A DNA stretch of 64,000 nucleotides from Flavobacterium sp. ASV13 (GTDB lineage Bacteria > Bacteroidota > Bacteroidia > Flavobacteriales > Flavobacteriaceae). Shown piece after piece: positions 1 to 9,640 of the stretch (position 1 is its first letter; the number at the start of each line of letters is the position of its first letter). The stretch covers positions 1-64,000 of the forward strand of contig NZ_JQJY01000009.1 in the NCBI RefSeq assembly GCF_000745775.1. Direction: 5' to 3'. The position numbers and the translations under genes are program-made. The notes under the pieces are model-generated. The model had not been told where the DNA came from. It did no database searches and was given only the letters and a program-made list of their open reading frames with translations.

Positions 1-915
1 GCTGTGACGGAAACCACGACAGCGATCAACAGCAACAACGGAGGCACGACAATATCTTTGACAGCCAATGATACGCTGAACGGAACACCGGTTACGGTTG
101 GGACAGGCGCAGGGAAGGTAACCTTCACACTGGTAAGCACGCTTCCGACAGGATTAACGCTGAATGCAGACAAAACCATCACAGTGGCTCCGGGCACCGC
201 ATCGGGAAGCTACGAAGTGGAATATACGATCTGCGACAACGACCATGCGCTTAACTGCGACACGGTTAAGAGTTATGTTCAGGTGACGGGCGATGTTTTG
301 GTTGCCAATGCGGACAATCCTGCATCTGTAACAGAATCAAGCCAGGCACAGACGATTATTACAGTAATCAGCAACGATACCAGAAACGGACAGCCATTGA
401 CGGCATCCGAAGTAAAAATAACAACGACAGTTGCGGACCCTTCAGGCTACCTGACATTGGATCCGACGACAGGAGTTGCAACCCTTGGTGCTAATGCTCC
501 TGCGGGAAGTTACAGCTTGACGTATTCGATCTGCGACAAGACCAATGCATCGAACTGCTCGACGGCGAGTGTAACCCTGACAGTAAATGCTCCGATAGTA
601 ATACCTGTAATCGATGCTGTGACGGAAACCACAACAGCGATCAACAGCAACAACGGAGGCACGACAATATCCTTGACTGCCAATGATACGCTGAACGGAA
701 CACCGGTAACGGTCGGGACAGGTGCAGGGAAGGTAACCTTCACACTGGTAAGCACGCTTCCAACAGGATTAACAATAAATGCAGACAAAACCATCACAGT
801 GGCTCCTGGCACAGCATCGGGAACCTACGAAGTGGAATACACGATCTGCGACAACGACCATGCGCTTAACTGCGATACGGTCAAGAGTTATATCCAGGTA
901 ACGGGAGACTCATTG
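1..915 (+). repeat. Near-identical 615-bp period repeat inside the adhesin
   Basis: The segment at about 1-300 reappears at about 616-915 with only scattered mostly silent changes. The period is 615 bp, or 205 residues, equal to two 100-residue domains. The intervening domain (about 301-615) is a diverged member of the same family. This high-identity block is clearly GC-richer than the rest of the gene. Confidence 0.88.
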
Positions 916-2856
916 GTATTGAAAGATGACTTAGCAGGTCCAATTGCAGGAGTTAATCACCCAGTGACAGTTGTAAATGTTTTAGAAAATGACACTAAAA
1001 ACGGATTGCCAATTACGGCTTCTGATGTAAACCTTTCAGTAACGATTGCTGATCCAGCTGGATATTTAACATTGAATCCTGATGGAACAATTATATTAAA
1101 AGAAAATGCACCGGCAGGAACTTATGGACTAACGTATCAGGTTTGTGAATTGAACACAACAAATTGCAAAACAGCCGATGTTAAAGTAACAGTTGTTCTT
1201 CCAACAATGACTGTAACTACGAATAGTTATTGCTCTAATAATGTTCCTTATGTATCATACAATGTAACGCCAGATAATTTTACAACCAATAATTTATTGA
1301 CTGTAAAATGGATTGATAGTGATAATAATGTTGTAGCAACACAAACTAATTTGCCATTGAGCGGAAGCATTTTATGGCCGGGAGCAATTGTAGACAGCAA
1401 CGGAATTGGAGTTGACTGGCCAGGATGGTTATTTGCAAATGGTCAGTGGACAGAAGGTGCTGATGGATTTGAAAAAACAAGAACTGGTGTTACAATGGAG
1501 TTTTCATTAAATCCTACTGTAAGTATGATAGTGAGTTATCCGCCAGCAACACCACAATGTAATGCAAGACCAACTTTTGAAATCAAAGCAAACAATGATG
1601 CTGCTGGACCAATTGATGCAAAAAAAGGTATCAGCACAGCATTGAATATATTTAGTAATGACCGTTTAAATGGAACAGCAGTAAACCAAACAGCAGTTGT
1701 TTTAAGCACAGTGGTTGCAAACCCTAATTTGATTTTAAATGCAGATGGTTCTGTTGATGTTAAAACGGGAACACCATCGGGAACTTATCAATTGACTTAC
1801 CAAATTTGTGAAGCTTCAAACTCATCAAATTGCAGTCAGGCGGTTGTAAATGTTACAGTTGTCAACTCAGAAGATCCTGCACCTGCAGCACAGATTATTA
1901 CAAAAGACGATTTGCAGGTAAATGTTGATGGAATTAATGGACAGCTTGAGTTTATAAATGTACTAGACAATGATTTAGTGAATGGCTTGCCAATTGATCC
2001 GGCAAATGTTGTGATATCTAATACACCAAAAAGTCCATATTTTGAATTTAATGCAGACGGAACCGTAAATGTGAAACCAAACACACCAGGTGGAAGTTAT
2101 GCTTTAGTTTATCAAGTATGTGAAAAAGCAAATTCATCTAATTGCAGTTCATCGACCTTGAATGTTTTTGTTGAAGTGCCAAACATTGCGATTATCAAAA
2201 CAGCGGTATTTAATGATGAAAATGGAAATGGATTTGCAAATGCAGGTGAAACAATCACTTATAAATTTAAAGTAACTAACACAGGAAATGTTCCATTGAC
2301 AAATGTTAGCGTTTCAGATCCTCTGCCAGGTGTAGTTGTTTCTGGACAAACAATTAATCTTGGAGTTGGCGAATCAAATGACAATAATTTCACAGCGAAA
2401 TATAAAATTACTCAAAGTGATATTATTTCAGGTACAGTAAGTAATCAGGCAATAGCTTTTGGAAAAAGTGCAAGAGGAGTTGAAGTTGAAGACAAATCTG
2501 ATGATGAAAGCAATTCAGGAGATCGTCCTACAGTATTAAGCTTAGATGGATGTAAAATAAAAGTACTAAATGCTTTTTCTCCAAATGGAGATTCAAAAAA
2601 TGCAAGATTCTATATTCAAGGGATAGAGTGTTATCCTGATAATACAGTTGAAATTTACAACCGATGGGGCGTTTTGGTATTTGATATTGATCATTACAAT
2701 AATGAAGATCGAGTTTTTGTGGGAGTTTCAGCAGGACGCGCGACGATCAAAGAATCAGATGGATTGCCAGTAGGAACCTATTTCTATATTTTAAAATATA
2801 AAGATAGTGATTCAAATCAGCATGAGCAGTCAGGTTACTTGTATCTAAATAAATAA
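1..2856 (+). CDS. Giant repeat surface protein with type IX sorting domain (5' end outside window)
   Basis: This is the C-terminal part of a very large secreted adhesin-like protein. The frame is open from base 1, and those first codons match an internal repeat, so the gene begins upstream. It is built of repeats of about 100 residues carrying a conserved ANDTLNG or NDTKNG core and a Y-x-[IV]-C-[DE] ending. A conserved-repeat (DUF11-like) domain follows at about residues 715-815. The last 100 residues contain NAFSPNGD and YNRWG, the signature of the gliding-motility-associated C-terminal (type B) T9SS sorting domain. The product should pass through the SprA translocon to the cell surface. Downstream lie SprF-like and OmpA-like genes, the usual partners of SprB-type adhesins. 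Codon use changes sharply near base 905. Membership in the SprB-like class is secure; the ligand is unknown. Confidence 0.9.
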   Translation, partial: AVTETTTAINSNNGGTTISLTANDTLNGTPVTVGTGAGKVTFTLVSTLPTGLTLNADKTITVAPGTASGSYEVEYTICDNDHALNCDTVKSYVQVTGDVLVANADNPASVTESSQAQTIITVISNDTRNGQPLTASEVKITTTVADPSGYLTLDPTTGVATLGANAPAGSYSLTYSICDKTNASNCSTASVTLTVNAPIVIPVIDAVTETTTAINSNNGGTTISLTANDTLNGTPVTVGTGAGKVTFTLVSTLPTGLTINADKTITVAPGTASGTYEVEYTICDNDHALNCDTVKSYIQVTGDSLVLKDDLAGPIAGVNHPVTVVNVLENDTKNGLPITASDVNLSVTIADPAGYLTLNPDGTIILKENAPAGTYGLTYQVCELNTTNCKTADVKVTVVLPTMTVTTNSYCSNNVPYVSYNVTPDNFTTNNLLTVKWIDSDNNVVATQTNLPLSGSILWPGAIVDSNGIGVDWPGWLFANGQWTEGADGFEKTRTGVTMEFSLNPTVSMIVSYPPATPQCNARPTFEIKANNDAAGPIDAKKGISTALNIFSNDRLNGTAVNQTAVVLSTVVANPNLILNADGSVDVKTGTPSGTYQLTYQICEASNSSNCSQAVVNVTVVNSEDPAPAAQIITKDDLQVNVDGINGQLEFINVLDNDLVNGLPIDPANVVISNTPKSPYFEFNADGTVNVKPNTPGGSYALVYQVCEKANSSNCSSSTLNVFVEVPNIAIIKTAVFNDENGNGFANAGETITYKFKVTNTGNVPLTNVSVSDPLPGVVVSGQTINLGVGESNDNNFTAKYKITQSDIISGTVSNQAIAFGKSARGVEVEDKSDDESNSGDRPTVLSLDGCKIKVLNAFSPNGDSKNARFYIQGIECYPDNTVEIYNRWGVLVFDIDHYNNEDRVFVGVSAGRATIKESDGLPVGTYFYILKYKDSDSNQHEQSGYLYLNK

Positions 2857-2864
2857 AAAATGAT

Positions 2865-2894
2865 AAGCGGCTTGACCTTTAGCCAAGCCGTTTT
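2865..2894 (+). terminator. Hairpin between adhesin and sprF-like gene
   Basis: Arms 2865-2874 and 2884-2893 pair around the core CGGCTTG/CAAGCCG with one G-T pair, followed by a short T run. It sits 8 bases after the adhesin stop. The T run is short, so it may allow readthrough into the next gene and act as an attenuator. Confidence 0.7.
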
Positions 2895-2907
2895 AAAAGC
2901 TTACTAA

Positions 2908-3822
2908 ATGAAAAAATTAATTTTAATTTTCATGTTTTTTTCAGTCGTGTGTTCGGCTCAGCAAGATGCGCAGTTCACACAATATATGTACAATACAATC
3001 TCGGTGAATCCTGCTTATGCTGGTTCTAGAGGTGTATTGAATGTATTTGGATTGTATCGTACACAATGGATCGGGCTTGATGGTGCTCCAGAGACAAGCA
3101 CATTTTCATTAAACACACCTTTAAGCAATAATAGCAAATTAGGATTAGGTGTCTCTTTGGTCAACGATAAAATTGGGCCAACTGTTGAAAATACTTTATC
3201 GGCTGATTTGTCTTATAGTATTCCTACTTCTGAATCATTTAAACTTTCTTTTGGAATAAAAGCTACGGCCAATATGTTTAATCTTGATGTCAGCAAATTA
3301 AGTTTTGAAAATCAAGGAGATGAACAATTTCAGGATTTAGACAATAAATTTTCGCCAAATATTGGAGCAGGAGTTTATTGGCATTCTGATAGAGCATATT
3401 TAGGATTCTCTGTTCCAAATTTCATTGAGACAAATCGTTATGATGATAACAACACAGCTATTTTCAAAGAAAAAATAAATTATTATTTCATAGCAGGTTA
3501 CGTATTCAATTTGGATAAATTAGAATATATCCGATTTAAACCTGCTTTATTAACTAAAATGGCTCAAGGAGCACCGTTGCAAGTTGATGTTTCGGGTAAT
3601 TTCATGTTTTATGATAAATTCGTTGTTGGACTTGCTTATCGCTGGAGTGCATCAGTAAGTGCAATGGCAGGTTTTCAAGTATCAAAAGGTATGTATGTTG
3701 GATACGGATACGATCATGAAACTACCAATTTAAGACGATACAACTCTGGATCTCATGAGATTTTCCTTCGTTTCGAGTTTTTCAATAGTTATAAAAAAAT
3801 GACATCTCCAAGATTTTTCTAA
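2908..3822 (+). CDS. PorP/SprF family type IX secretion outer membrane protein
   Basis: This 304-residue protein has a signal peptide (MKKLILIFMFFSVVCSAQQ) and the family-typical opening QDAQFTQYMYNTISVNPAYAG. The rest alternates short amphipathic strands typical of a beta-barrel. PorP/SprF proteins sit in the outer membrane and are thought to help secrete or anchor type B sorted proteins; SprF is needed for surface display of SprB in F. johnsoniae. The position directly after a type B adhesin and before an OmpA-like gene makes it the probable dedicated partner of that adhesin. A second member occurs alone at 43500-44489. Confidence 0.92.
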   Translation: MKKLILIFMFFSVVCSAQQDAQFTQYMYNTISVNPAYAGSRGVLNVFGLYRTQWIGLDGAPETSTFSLNTPLSNNSKLGLGVSLVNDKIGPTVENTLSADLSYSIPTSESFKLSFGIKATANMFNLDVSKLSFENQGDEQFQDLDNKFSPNIGAGVYWHSDRAYLGFSVPNFIETNRYDDNNTAIFKEKINYYFIAGYVFNLDKLEYIRFKPALLTKMAQGAPLQVDVSGNFMFYDKFVVGLAYRWSASVSAMAGFQVSKGMYVGYGYDHETTNLRRYNSGSHEIFLRFEFFNSYKKMTSPRFF

Positions 3823-3835
3823 TTTGATACCGATC

Positions 3836-5839
3836 ATGAGAATTAAAATAGTAAGCTTTTCTGTTTTGTTTGTATTTCTTTTTTTCAAAGTAAATGCACA
3901 GACAACAAAAATAAGTTCCGCAGATAAAAAGTATGATGATTATGCCTTCGTAGATGCTATAAAAGCATATGAAAGTTTGATAGAAAAAGGAACAAAAGAT
4001 GAAAAAATAGTACAAAGACTAGGTAATTCCTATTATTTTATAGGTGAATTACAGTCGGCTTTGCAATGGTACAATGAGTTGTTTATTATGAATGAAGAAC
4101 AAGAACCAGAATATTTGTACCGATATGCACAATGTTTAAAAGCATCAGGAAATTATCGAAAAGCCGATGAAGTTTTAGAAAAATTCAATCAAAAAGCAAA
4201 TTCACAACAAAGAGCTTCTTTGATTCGAAATGACAAAAACTATTTGGAACAAATCAAATTAAATTCGGGGCGTTATGAAATTGCAGATGCCGGAATTAAT
4301 TCACCTTATTCTGATTATGGAAGTTTTATTTTGGATAAAAAAATTGTCTTCACTTCAGCGAGAGATACAGGCGGAATTGCAAAAACTAGTTTTAAATGGA
4401 CAAACAAATCTTTTTCGAAATTATATATAGCTGATTTAATGCCAGACGGAAGCGTCAGCAAGCCGGAATTATTTCGTAAAAAACAGAAATCAAAATTTAA
4501 TGAATCGACGCCAGTTTTCACAAAAGATGGCCGAACAATGTATTTTACCAGAAATAATTTCACCGACGGAAAAAGAGGCCAAAATGACAAGCAAGTAACG
4601 CTTTTAAAACTTTATAAAGCGGAATTTATTAATGATGAATGGGTGAATGAAAAAGAACTTCCGTTCAATAGCGATCAATATAGTACGGCACATCCTGCAT
4701 TAAGCATGGACGAAAAAACATTATATTTTGCGTCAGATATGCCAGGAACTTTAGGACAGTCAGATTTGTTTAAAGTGGCAATAAATGCAGATGGGACTTT
4801 TGGTCAGCCTCAAAATTTAGGTCCAATAATTAATACCGAAGGAAGAGAAACTTTTCCTTTTATTTCAAATGAAAATGAACTTTATTTTGCTTCAGATGGA
4901 CGCCCGGGGCTTGGAGGACTTGACATTTTCGTTACAAAAATAAACCCTGACAGCACAATTGAAGATGATGTGCAAAATGTAGGAGAACCAGTAAACGGCA
5001 AACAAGATGATTTCGGATTTACAATTGACAGTAAAAACAGAACCGGATATTTTTCTTCTAATAGAGATAATGGCCACGGTTTAGACGATGTTTATCGTTT
5101 TGCAGAAACCAAAAGATTGGTTTGCGAACAAGATTTAATGGGAACAGTTTCTGATGCTGAAACGAATGAGGTTTTATCGAATGTAAGTTTAAATTTATTC
5201 GATGAAAATTTTAATCCTCTTTCGACAATCGTAACAGATGATAAAGGGAATTATATTTTTCCAAAAATAAAATGTGGTAAAAAATATTCTATCCGAGCAT
5301 CAAAAACTGATTATGGAATAAAAGACATTTCGACAGTGCTTAAAAAAGAAAATGGTAAAACAACTTTGGATTTTACAATGCAAAAATTGTTCAAACCTTT
5401 AGCAACTAAAGCAATCGAAATCAAAAAGACAATCGTAAAACCAGTTAAACTCGGACCAATAAAAATCGGAACAGATTTAGCCAAATTACTTCATATTCCA
5501 ATGAACTTTTTTGATTTAGGAAAAGCAACAATCAAAAAAACATCGGAACCTGATTTAAATAAAGTTGTTGATGTTTTAAATCAGTATCCAAATATAAAAT
5601 TAGATATTCGTTCGCATACAGACAGTCGTTCATCTGCAGAAAGCAATCAAATTTTATCAGATAAAAGAGCACAATCAACAAAAGATTGGTTAATAAGTAA
5701 AGGAATTGATGAAAGTCGATTGACAGCAAAAGGTTATGGTGAAACTCAATTGGTAAACAAATGTGCTGATGGCGTAAAATGTACAGAAAAAGAGCATCAG
5801 CAAAATAGACGAAGTGAATTTATCATCGTTGGTTTGTAA
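3836..5839 (+). CDS. OmpA family protein with TPR and PD40 repeats
   Basis: This envelope protein links the outer membrane to peptidoglycan. The start chosen is ATG 3836, which opens a clean signal peptide (MRIKIVSFSVLFVFLFFKVNAQ); the open frame also allows a TTG 12 bases upstream. After the signal come TPR-like helices (about 25-130), WD40-like PD40 beta-propeller repeats with FTSARD, YFASDMPG and YFSSNRD motifs (about 150-420), a carboxypeptidase regulatory-like domain (about 435-515) and a C-terminal OmpA domain with RSHTDSR and AKGYGET. It lies 13 bases after the sprF-like gene, and this trio arrangement is common beside T9SS adhesins. The molecular role is inferred from architecture. 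Confidence 0.9.
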   Translation: MRIKIVSFSVLFVFLFFKVNAQTTKISSADKKYDDYAFVDAIKAYESLIEKGTKDEKIVQRLGNSYYFIGELQSALQWYNELFIMNEEQEPEYLYRYAQCLKASGNYRKADEVLEKFNQKANSQQRASLIRNDKNYLEQIKLNSGRYEIADAGINSPYSDYGSFILDKKIVFTSARDTGGIAKTSFKWTNKSFSKLYIADLMPDGSVSKPELFRKKQKSKFNESTPVFTKDGRTMYFTRNNFTDGKRGQNDKQVTLLKLYKAEFINDEWVNEKELPFNSDQYSTAHPALSMDEKTLYFASDMPGTLGQSDLFKVAINADGTFGQPQNLGPIINTEGRETFPFISNENELYFASDGRPGLGGLDIFVTKINPDSTIEDDVQNVGEPVNGKQDDFGFTIDSKNRTGYFSSNRDNGHGLDDVYRFAETKRLVCEQDLMGTVSDAETNEVLSNVSLNLFDENFNPLSTIVTDDKGNYIFPKIKCGKKYSIRASKTDYGIKDISTVLKKENGKTTLDFTMQKLFKPLATKAIEIKKTIVKPVKLGPIKIGTDLAKLLHIPMNFFDLGKATIKKTSEPDLNKVVDVLNQYPNIKLDIRSHTDSRSSAESNQILSDKRAQSTKDWLISKGIDESRLTAKGYGETQLVNKCADGVKCTEKEHQQNRRSEFIIVGL

Positions 5840-5858
5840 AAAAGAAACAATCAAAAAA

Positions 5859-5895
5859 GGGGCTCTTTTCTAATTATGAAAAGAGCTCTTTTTTT
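5859..5895 (+). terminator. Intrinsic terminator of the adhesin/sprF/ompA cluster
   Basis: A stem of about 10-12 base pairs (GGCTCTTTTC with GAAAAGAGCT, G-T wobbles at the base) is followed by a run of seven T residues. It lies 20 bases after the OmpA-family stop codon. Confidence 0.9.
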
Positions 5896-6097
5896 ATGGA
5901 ACCATAGAAAGCGTTAAAAAAACAAATTTTTCACAAAAAACTTCTTCAATTGATTTCATTCTTTATTGAATAATTTTGAAAAACTGAAATGTGTTGTATT
6001 TTATTTAAAATGAATGAATTAGCTTTTTAAAAAATAAATTTTAATAACAAGTTTTGTCATTTTTTATTTAACTTTATAAATCTAAATTTTTTCAGAT

Positions 6098-6523
6098 ATG
6101 ACTGTAAATCAAATACTAAACGCAAAAGGAAGAAATGTTTATTCCGTACTTTCAACTACAACAGTTTATGAAGCATTGAAAGTAATGGGCGAAAAAAACA
6201 TAGGGGCAATTCTTGTAATTGATGGAACTGACCTAAAAGGAATATTATCTGAAAGGGATTATGCTCGAAAAATTGTTTTGAAGGATAAATCGTCAAAAGA
6301 GACTTTTGTTCATGAAATTATGGAAAGCAATGTTATTACAGTAAATCTTTCAAATAATATTGAAGATTGCATGGAGCTGATGAGCACAAAAAGATTCAGA
6401 CATTTGCCAGTTTTAGAAGATGGAACTGTAGTTGGAATTATCTCAATCAGCGATGTTGTAAAAGCAATTATCGAAATTCAAAAAGATACCATAAATCACT
6501 TGAATTCTTATATTTCGCAATAA
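6098..6523 (+). CDS. CBS domain protein
   Basis: This 141-residue cytosolic protein consists of two CBS domains forming one Bateman module and nothing else. Characteristic stretches are NIGAILVIDGTDLKGILSER in the first and FRHLPVLEDGTVVGIISISD in the second. Such stand-alone modules usually bind adenine nucleotides and regulate a partner or act as energy sensors. It is a single gene bounded by terminators on both sides, so the context does not name the partner. Confidence 0.87.
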   Translation: MTVNQILNAKGRNVYSVLSTTTVYEALKVMGEKNIGAILVIDGTDLKGILSERDYARKIVLKDKSSKETFVHEIMESNVITVNLSNNIEDCMELMSTKRFRHLPVLEDGTVVGIISISDVVKAIIEIQKDTINHLNSYISQ

Positions 6524-6547
6524 AAAAAAGCCAAAATATATACTTGT

Positions 6548-6583
6548 AAAAATAGTCCTGATTTTGAAGGACTATTTTTTTTT
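6548..6583 (+). terminator. Intrinsic terminator after the CBS gene
   Basis: The stem AAAAATAGTCCT / AGGACTATTTTT around an 8-base loop is followed by continuous T residues. It lies 25 bases after the CBS stop codon. Confidence 0.88.
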
Positions 6584-6649
6584 GATGCCGTAAATTGTTA
6601 TTTTAACAAAAGAAAGCACTAAAAACGCCCCATTTTAAACTAAGACTTA

Positions 6650-6657
6650 TATCTTTG
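6650..6657 (+). promoter_or_regulatory. -7 box for maeB
   Basis: TATCTTTG fits the Bacteroidota consensus TAnnTTTG and lies 25 bases before the maeB ATG. No clear TTG at -33 was seen. Confidence 0.6.
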
Positions 6658-6682
6658 TAAGCTAGAATAAAAGCTAAAAATA

Positions 6683-8974
6683 ATGAACAAAGAGAGTAAA
6701 AGAAGAGAAGCGCTGCTGTATCACTCAGAGCCGACTCCAGGAAAAATTCAGGTAGTTCCAACAAAAAAATACGCAACCCAGAGAGACTTATCGCTGGCTT
6801 ATTCGCCAGGTGTTGCAGAGCCATGTTTAGATATTGCAGCAAACGTTGAAGACGTTTATAAATACACAGCAAAAGGAAATTTAGTAGCTGTAATTTCAAA
6901 TGGTACAGCAGTTTTAGGACTTGGGGATATTGGTCCTGAAGCATCAAAACCTGTAATGGAAGGAAAAGGTTTATTATTTAAAATATTCTCTGATATTGAT
7001 GTTTTTGATATCGAAGTTGATACAAAAAATGTAGAAGAGTTTATCCAGACTGTAAAAAATATCGCTCCAACTTTTGGAGGTATCAATCTTGAAGATATTA
7101 AAGCACCGGAATCTTTTGAAATTGAAAGAAGACTAATTGAAGAATTAGATATTCCGGTAATGCACGATGACCAGCACGGAACTGCAATTATTTCTGCAGC
7201 AGCTTTAATCAATGCATTAGAATTGGCTGGGAAAAAAGCCGAAGACGTTAAAGTTGTAGTTTCAGGAGCAGGTTCGGCTGCAATTGCTTGTACAGATTTA
7301 TACGTATTATTAGGTGTAAAAGTTGAAAACGTTTTGATGTATAATAGTAAAGGACTTTTAACAAAAGACAATCCTTCACTATCTGATTTACAATTGAAAT
7401 ATGCTTTTGACGGCGCTAAAATTGAATTAGCAGAAGCTGTAAAAGGTGCTGATGTTTTTATCGGACTTTCTTCTGGAAATATTATGTCGCCAGAAATGTT
7501 ATTGACAATGGCTGAAAATCCAATTGTTTTTGCAATGGCAAATCCAAATCCGGAAATCGATTATAATCTGGCTGTAGAAACTCGTAAAGATGTTATTATG
7601 GCTACAGGACGTTCTGATTTTCCTAATCAGGTTAATAACGTTCTTGGTTTTCCATACATTTTTAGAGGAGCACTTGACGTAAGAGCTACGAAAATTAACG
7701 AAGCGATGAAAATGGCGGCTGTAAAAGCTTTAGCTATTTTGGCAAAAGAGCCAGTTCCTGAACAGGTTAATGTTGCTTACGGCGCTACAAAATTAGGTTT
7801 TGGTCAAGAATATATCATTCCTAAACCTTTTGACCCTCGTTTGATTACAGTTGTAGCTCCTGCAGTTGCAAGAGCAGCGATGGAATCTGGAGTGGCAAAA
7901 CATCCTATTACAGACTGGGCAGCTTATGAAGATGTGCTTCGCGAACGTATGGGTAATGACAACAAAATGGTGCGCTTAATTACTAATCGCGCTAAATTAA
8001 ATCCAAAACGAATTGTTTTTGCTGAAGCGGATCACTTAAATGTTTTAAAAGCAGCTCAGATTGTTTATGAAGACGGAATCGGTTTCCCAATTTTATTAGG
8101 AAACAGAGAAATTATATTAGAATTGAAAGCTGAATTAGGTTTTGATGCTGATCTTGAAATCATCGATCCTAAAACAAACGAAGAAGAAGAAAGACGTAAC
8201 AGATTTGCAAATTCATACTGGGAAACAAGAGAGCGCAGAGGCGTTTCGTTGCTTGATGCTCAGAAATTCATGCGCGAAAGAAACTATTTTGCAGCCATGA
8301 TGGTAAATGAAGGCGAAGCTGATGCGGTTGTAACTGGTCATTCAAGAAGTTATCCAAGTGTTGTAAAACCAATGCTTCAATTAATTGAAAAAGCACCGGG
8401 AGCTTCACTTGTTGCAACTGCAAATATGATGCTTACAGCACGTGGCCCAATGTTTTTGTCTGATACTGCAATTAATATTAATCCATCTGCTCAAGATTTA
8501 GTTAATATTGCGTTGATGACTGCAAAAACTGCAAAAATGTTTGGTATTGAGCCAGTTATTGCAATGGTTTCTTATTCAAACTTTGGTTCATCAACACATC
8601 AAAATGCATCAAAAGTGAGAGAAGCGGTTGCTTATCTGCATAAAAATCATCCTGAATTGATTGTAGATGGAGAAATTCAGGCAGATTTCGCTTTAAATTC
8701 AGAAATGCTTAAAGAAAAATTCCCATTCTCTAAATTAGCAGGAAAAAAAGTAAATACATTGGTTTTCCCTAACTTAGAGTCGGCAAACATCACTTATAAG
8801 CTATTGAAAGAATTGAATAAAGCAGGTTCAATTGGCCCAATTATGATGGGACTTAACAAACCTGTACATATTTTCCAGTTAGGAGCAAGCGTTGAAGAAA
8901 TGGTCAACATGGCTGCAATTGCAGTTATCGATGCTCAGGAAAAAGAAATTAAAAAAAATAAATTAGCACAATAG
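6683..8974 (+). CDS. maeB: NADP-dependent malic enzyme (MaeB type, with PTA-like domain)
   Basis: It catalyses oxidative decarboxylation of malate to pyruvate, supplying NADPH. The 763-residue length is typical of the two-domain family. The N-terminal malic enzyme part (about 1-420) contains SLAYSPGVAEPCLDI, the metal and substrate region DDQHGTA and a Rossmann nucleotide-binding motif SGAGSAA near residue 193. The C-terminal part (about 430-760) resembles phosphotransacetylase, with TGHSRSYPSV and a VFPNLESANITYKL region. In this family the PTA-like part is regulatory, responding to acetyl-CoA, rather than catalytic. The gene has its own -7 box and is followed by ruvA after 61 bases. Confidence 0.95.
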   Translation: MNKESKRREALLYHSEPTPGKIQVVPTKKYATQRDLSLAYSPGVAEPCLDIAANVEDVYKYTAKGNLVAVISNGTAVLGLGDIGPEASKPVMEGKGLLFKIFSDIDVFDIEVDTKNVEEFIQTVKNIAPTFGGINLEDIKAPESFEIERRLIEELDIPVMHDDQHGTAIISAAALINALELAGKKAEDVKVVVSGAGSAAIACTDLYVLLGVKVENVLMYNSKGLLTKDNPSLSDLQLKYAFDGAKIELAEAVKGADVFIGLSSGNIMSPEMLLTMAENPIVFAMANPNPEIDYNLAVETRKDVIMATGRSDFPNQVNNVLGFPYIFRGALDVRATKINEAMKMAAVKALAILAKEPVPEQVNVAYGATKLGFGQEYIIPKPFDPRLITVVAPAVARAAMESGVAKHPITDWAAYEDVLRERMGNDNKMVRLITNRAKLNPKRIVFAEADHLNVLKAAQIVYEDGIGFPILLGNREIILELKAELGFDADLEIIDPKTNEEEERRNRFANSYWETRERRGVSLLDAQKFMRERNYFAAMMVNEGEADAVVTGHSRSYPSVVKPMLQLIEKAPGASLVATANMMLTARGPMFLSDTAININPSAQDLVNIALMTAKTAKMFGIEPVIAMVSYSNFGSSTHQNASKVREAVAYLHKNHPELIVDGEIQADFALNSEMLKEKFPFSKLAGKKVNTLVFPNLESANITYKLLKELNKAGSIGPIMMGLNKPVHIFQLGASVEEMVNMAAIAVIDAQEKEIKKNKLAQ

Positions 8975-9009
8975 TCCAATATAGAAAAGAGAAAAATCTT
9001 ATTTTTATG

Positions 9010-9017
9010 TATATTTG
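9010..9017 (+). promoter_or_regulatory. -7 box for ruvA (and probably sprA)
   Basis: TATATTTG matches TAnnTTTG and lies 18 bases before the ruvA ATG. As only 23 bases separate ruvA and sprA and no other promoter box was seen, it may drive both. Confidence 0.6.
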
Positions 9018-9035
9018 GTACTATAAATTATATTT

Positions 9036-9617
9036 ATGATAGCACATTTGCAAGGGAAATTAGTTGAAAAGAATCCCACAGAAGTTGTAATTGATTGTGG
9101 TGGAGTGGGATACCATGTAAATATCTCTTTGCATACCTTTTCGTTAATTCCTAATGCTGATTTTATAAAATTGTATACGCATCTTCAAATTAAAGAAGAT
9201 GCGCATACTTTATTTGGTTTTGTTGAAAAGTCAGAACGCGAAATATTCAGAATGTTATTATCTGTTTCTGGTATTGGAGCTAATATTGCAAGAACAATGT
9301 TGTCTTCGATTGAGCCAAAACAAATTATTAATGCGATTGCATCTGGAGACGTAGCAGTTATCCAGTCAATTAAGGGAATTGGAAGCAAAACAGCTCAAAG
9401 AGTTATACTTGATTTAAAAGAAAAAGTGTTAAAATTGTATGATTTGGATGAAGTTTCAGTAGTTCAAAACAATACAAACAGAGATGAAGCGTTATCTGCT
9501 TTGGAAGTTTTAGGATTTGTTCGAAAAGCTTCTGAAAAAGTAGTCGAAAAGATCGTAAAAGAAGATCCGGAAGCTACCGCAGAAACCATCATAAAAAGAG
9601 CATTAAAAAGCTTGTAA
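9036..9617 (+). CDS. ruvA: Holliday junction branch migration protein RuvA
   Basis: RuvA binds Holliday junctions and loads the RuvB motor for branch migration. At 193 residues the length is standard. The N-terminal OB fold opens MIAHLQGKLVEKNPTEVVID. Two helix-hairpin-helix motifs follow, SVSGIGANIARTM near residue 77 and SIKGIGSKTAQR near residue 110, and the C-terminal domain III (about 150-193) is the RuvB-contacting region. RuvB is not in this window. Position immediately before sprA is also seen, as far as I recall, in F. johnsoniae. Confidence 0.96.
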   Translation: MIAHLQGKLVEKNPTEVVIDCGGVGYHVNISLHTFSLIPNADFIKLYTHLQIKEDAHTLFGFVEKSEREIFRMLLSVSGIGANIARTMLSSIEPKQIINAIASGDVAVIQSIKGIGSKTAQRVILDLKEKVLKLYDLDEVSVVQNNTNRDEALSALEVLGFVRKASEKVVEKIVKEDPEATAETIIKRALKSL

Positions 9618-9640
9618 CTCAACTAACATAAACCAATTGT

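Noticed and set aside
510..812. 100-residue minus-strand frame inside the adhesin
   Set aside because: Opposite to a repetitive coding block on the plus strand, with no start signal; a by-product of codon bias in repeats.
5896..6097. Possible small RNA or riboswitch in the gap before the CBS gene
   Set aside because: The stretch is very AT-rich and shows no stable stem or known riboswitch core.
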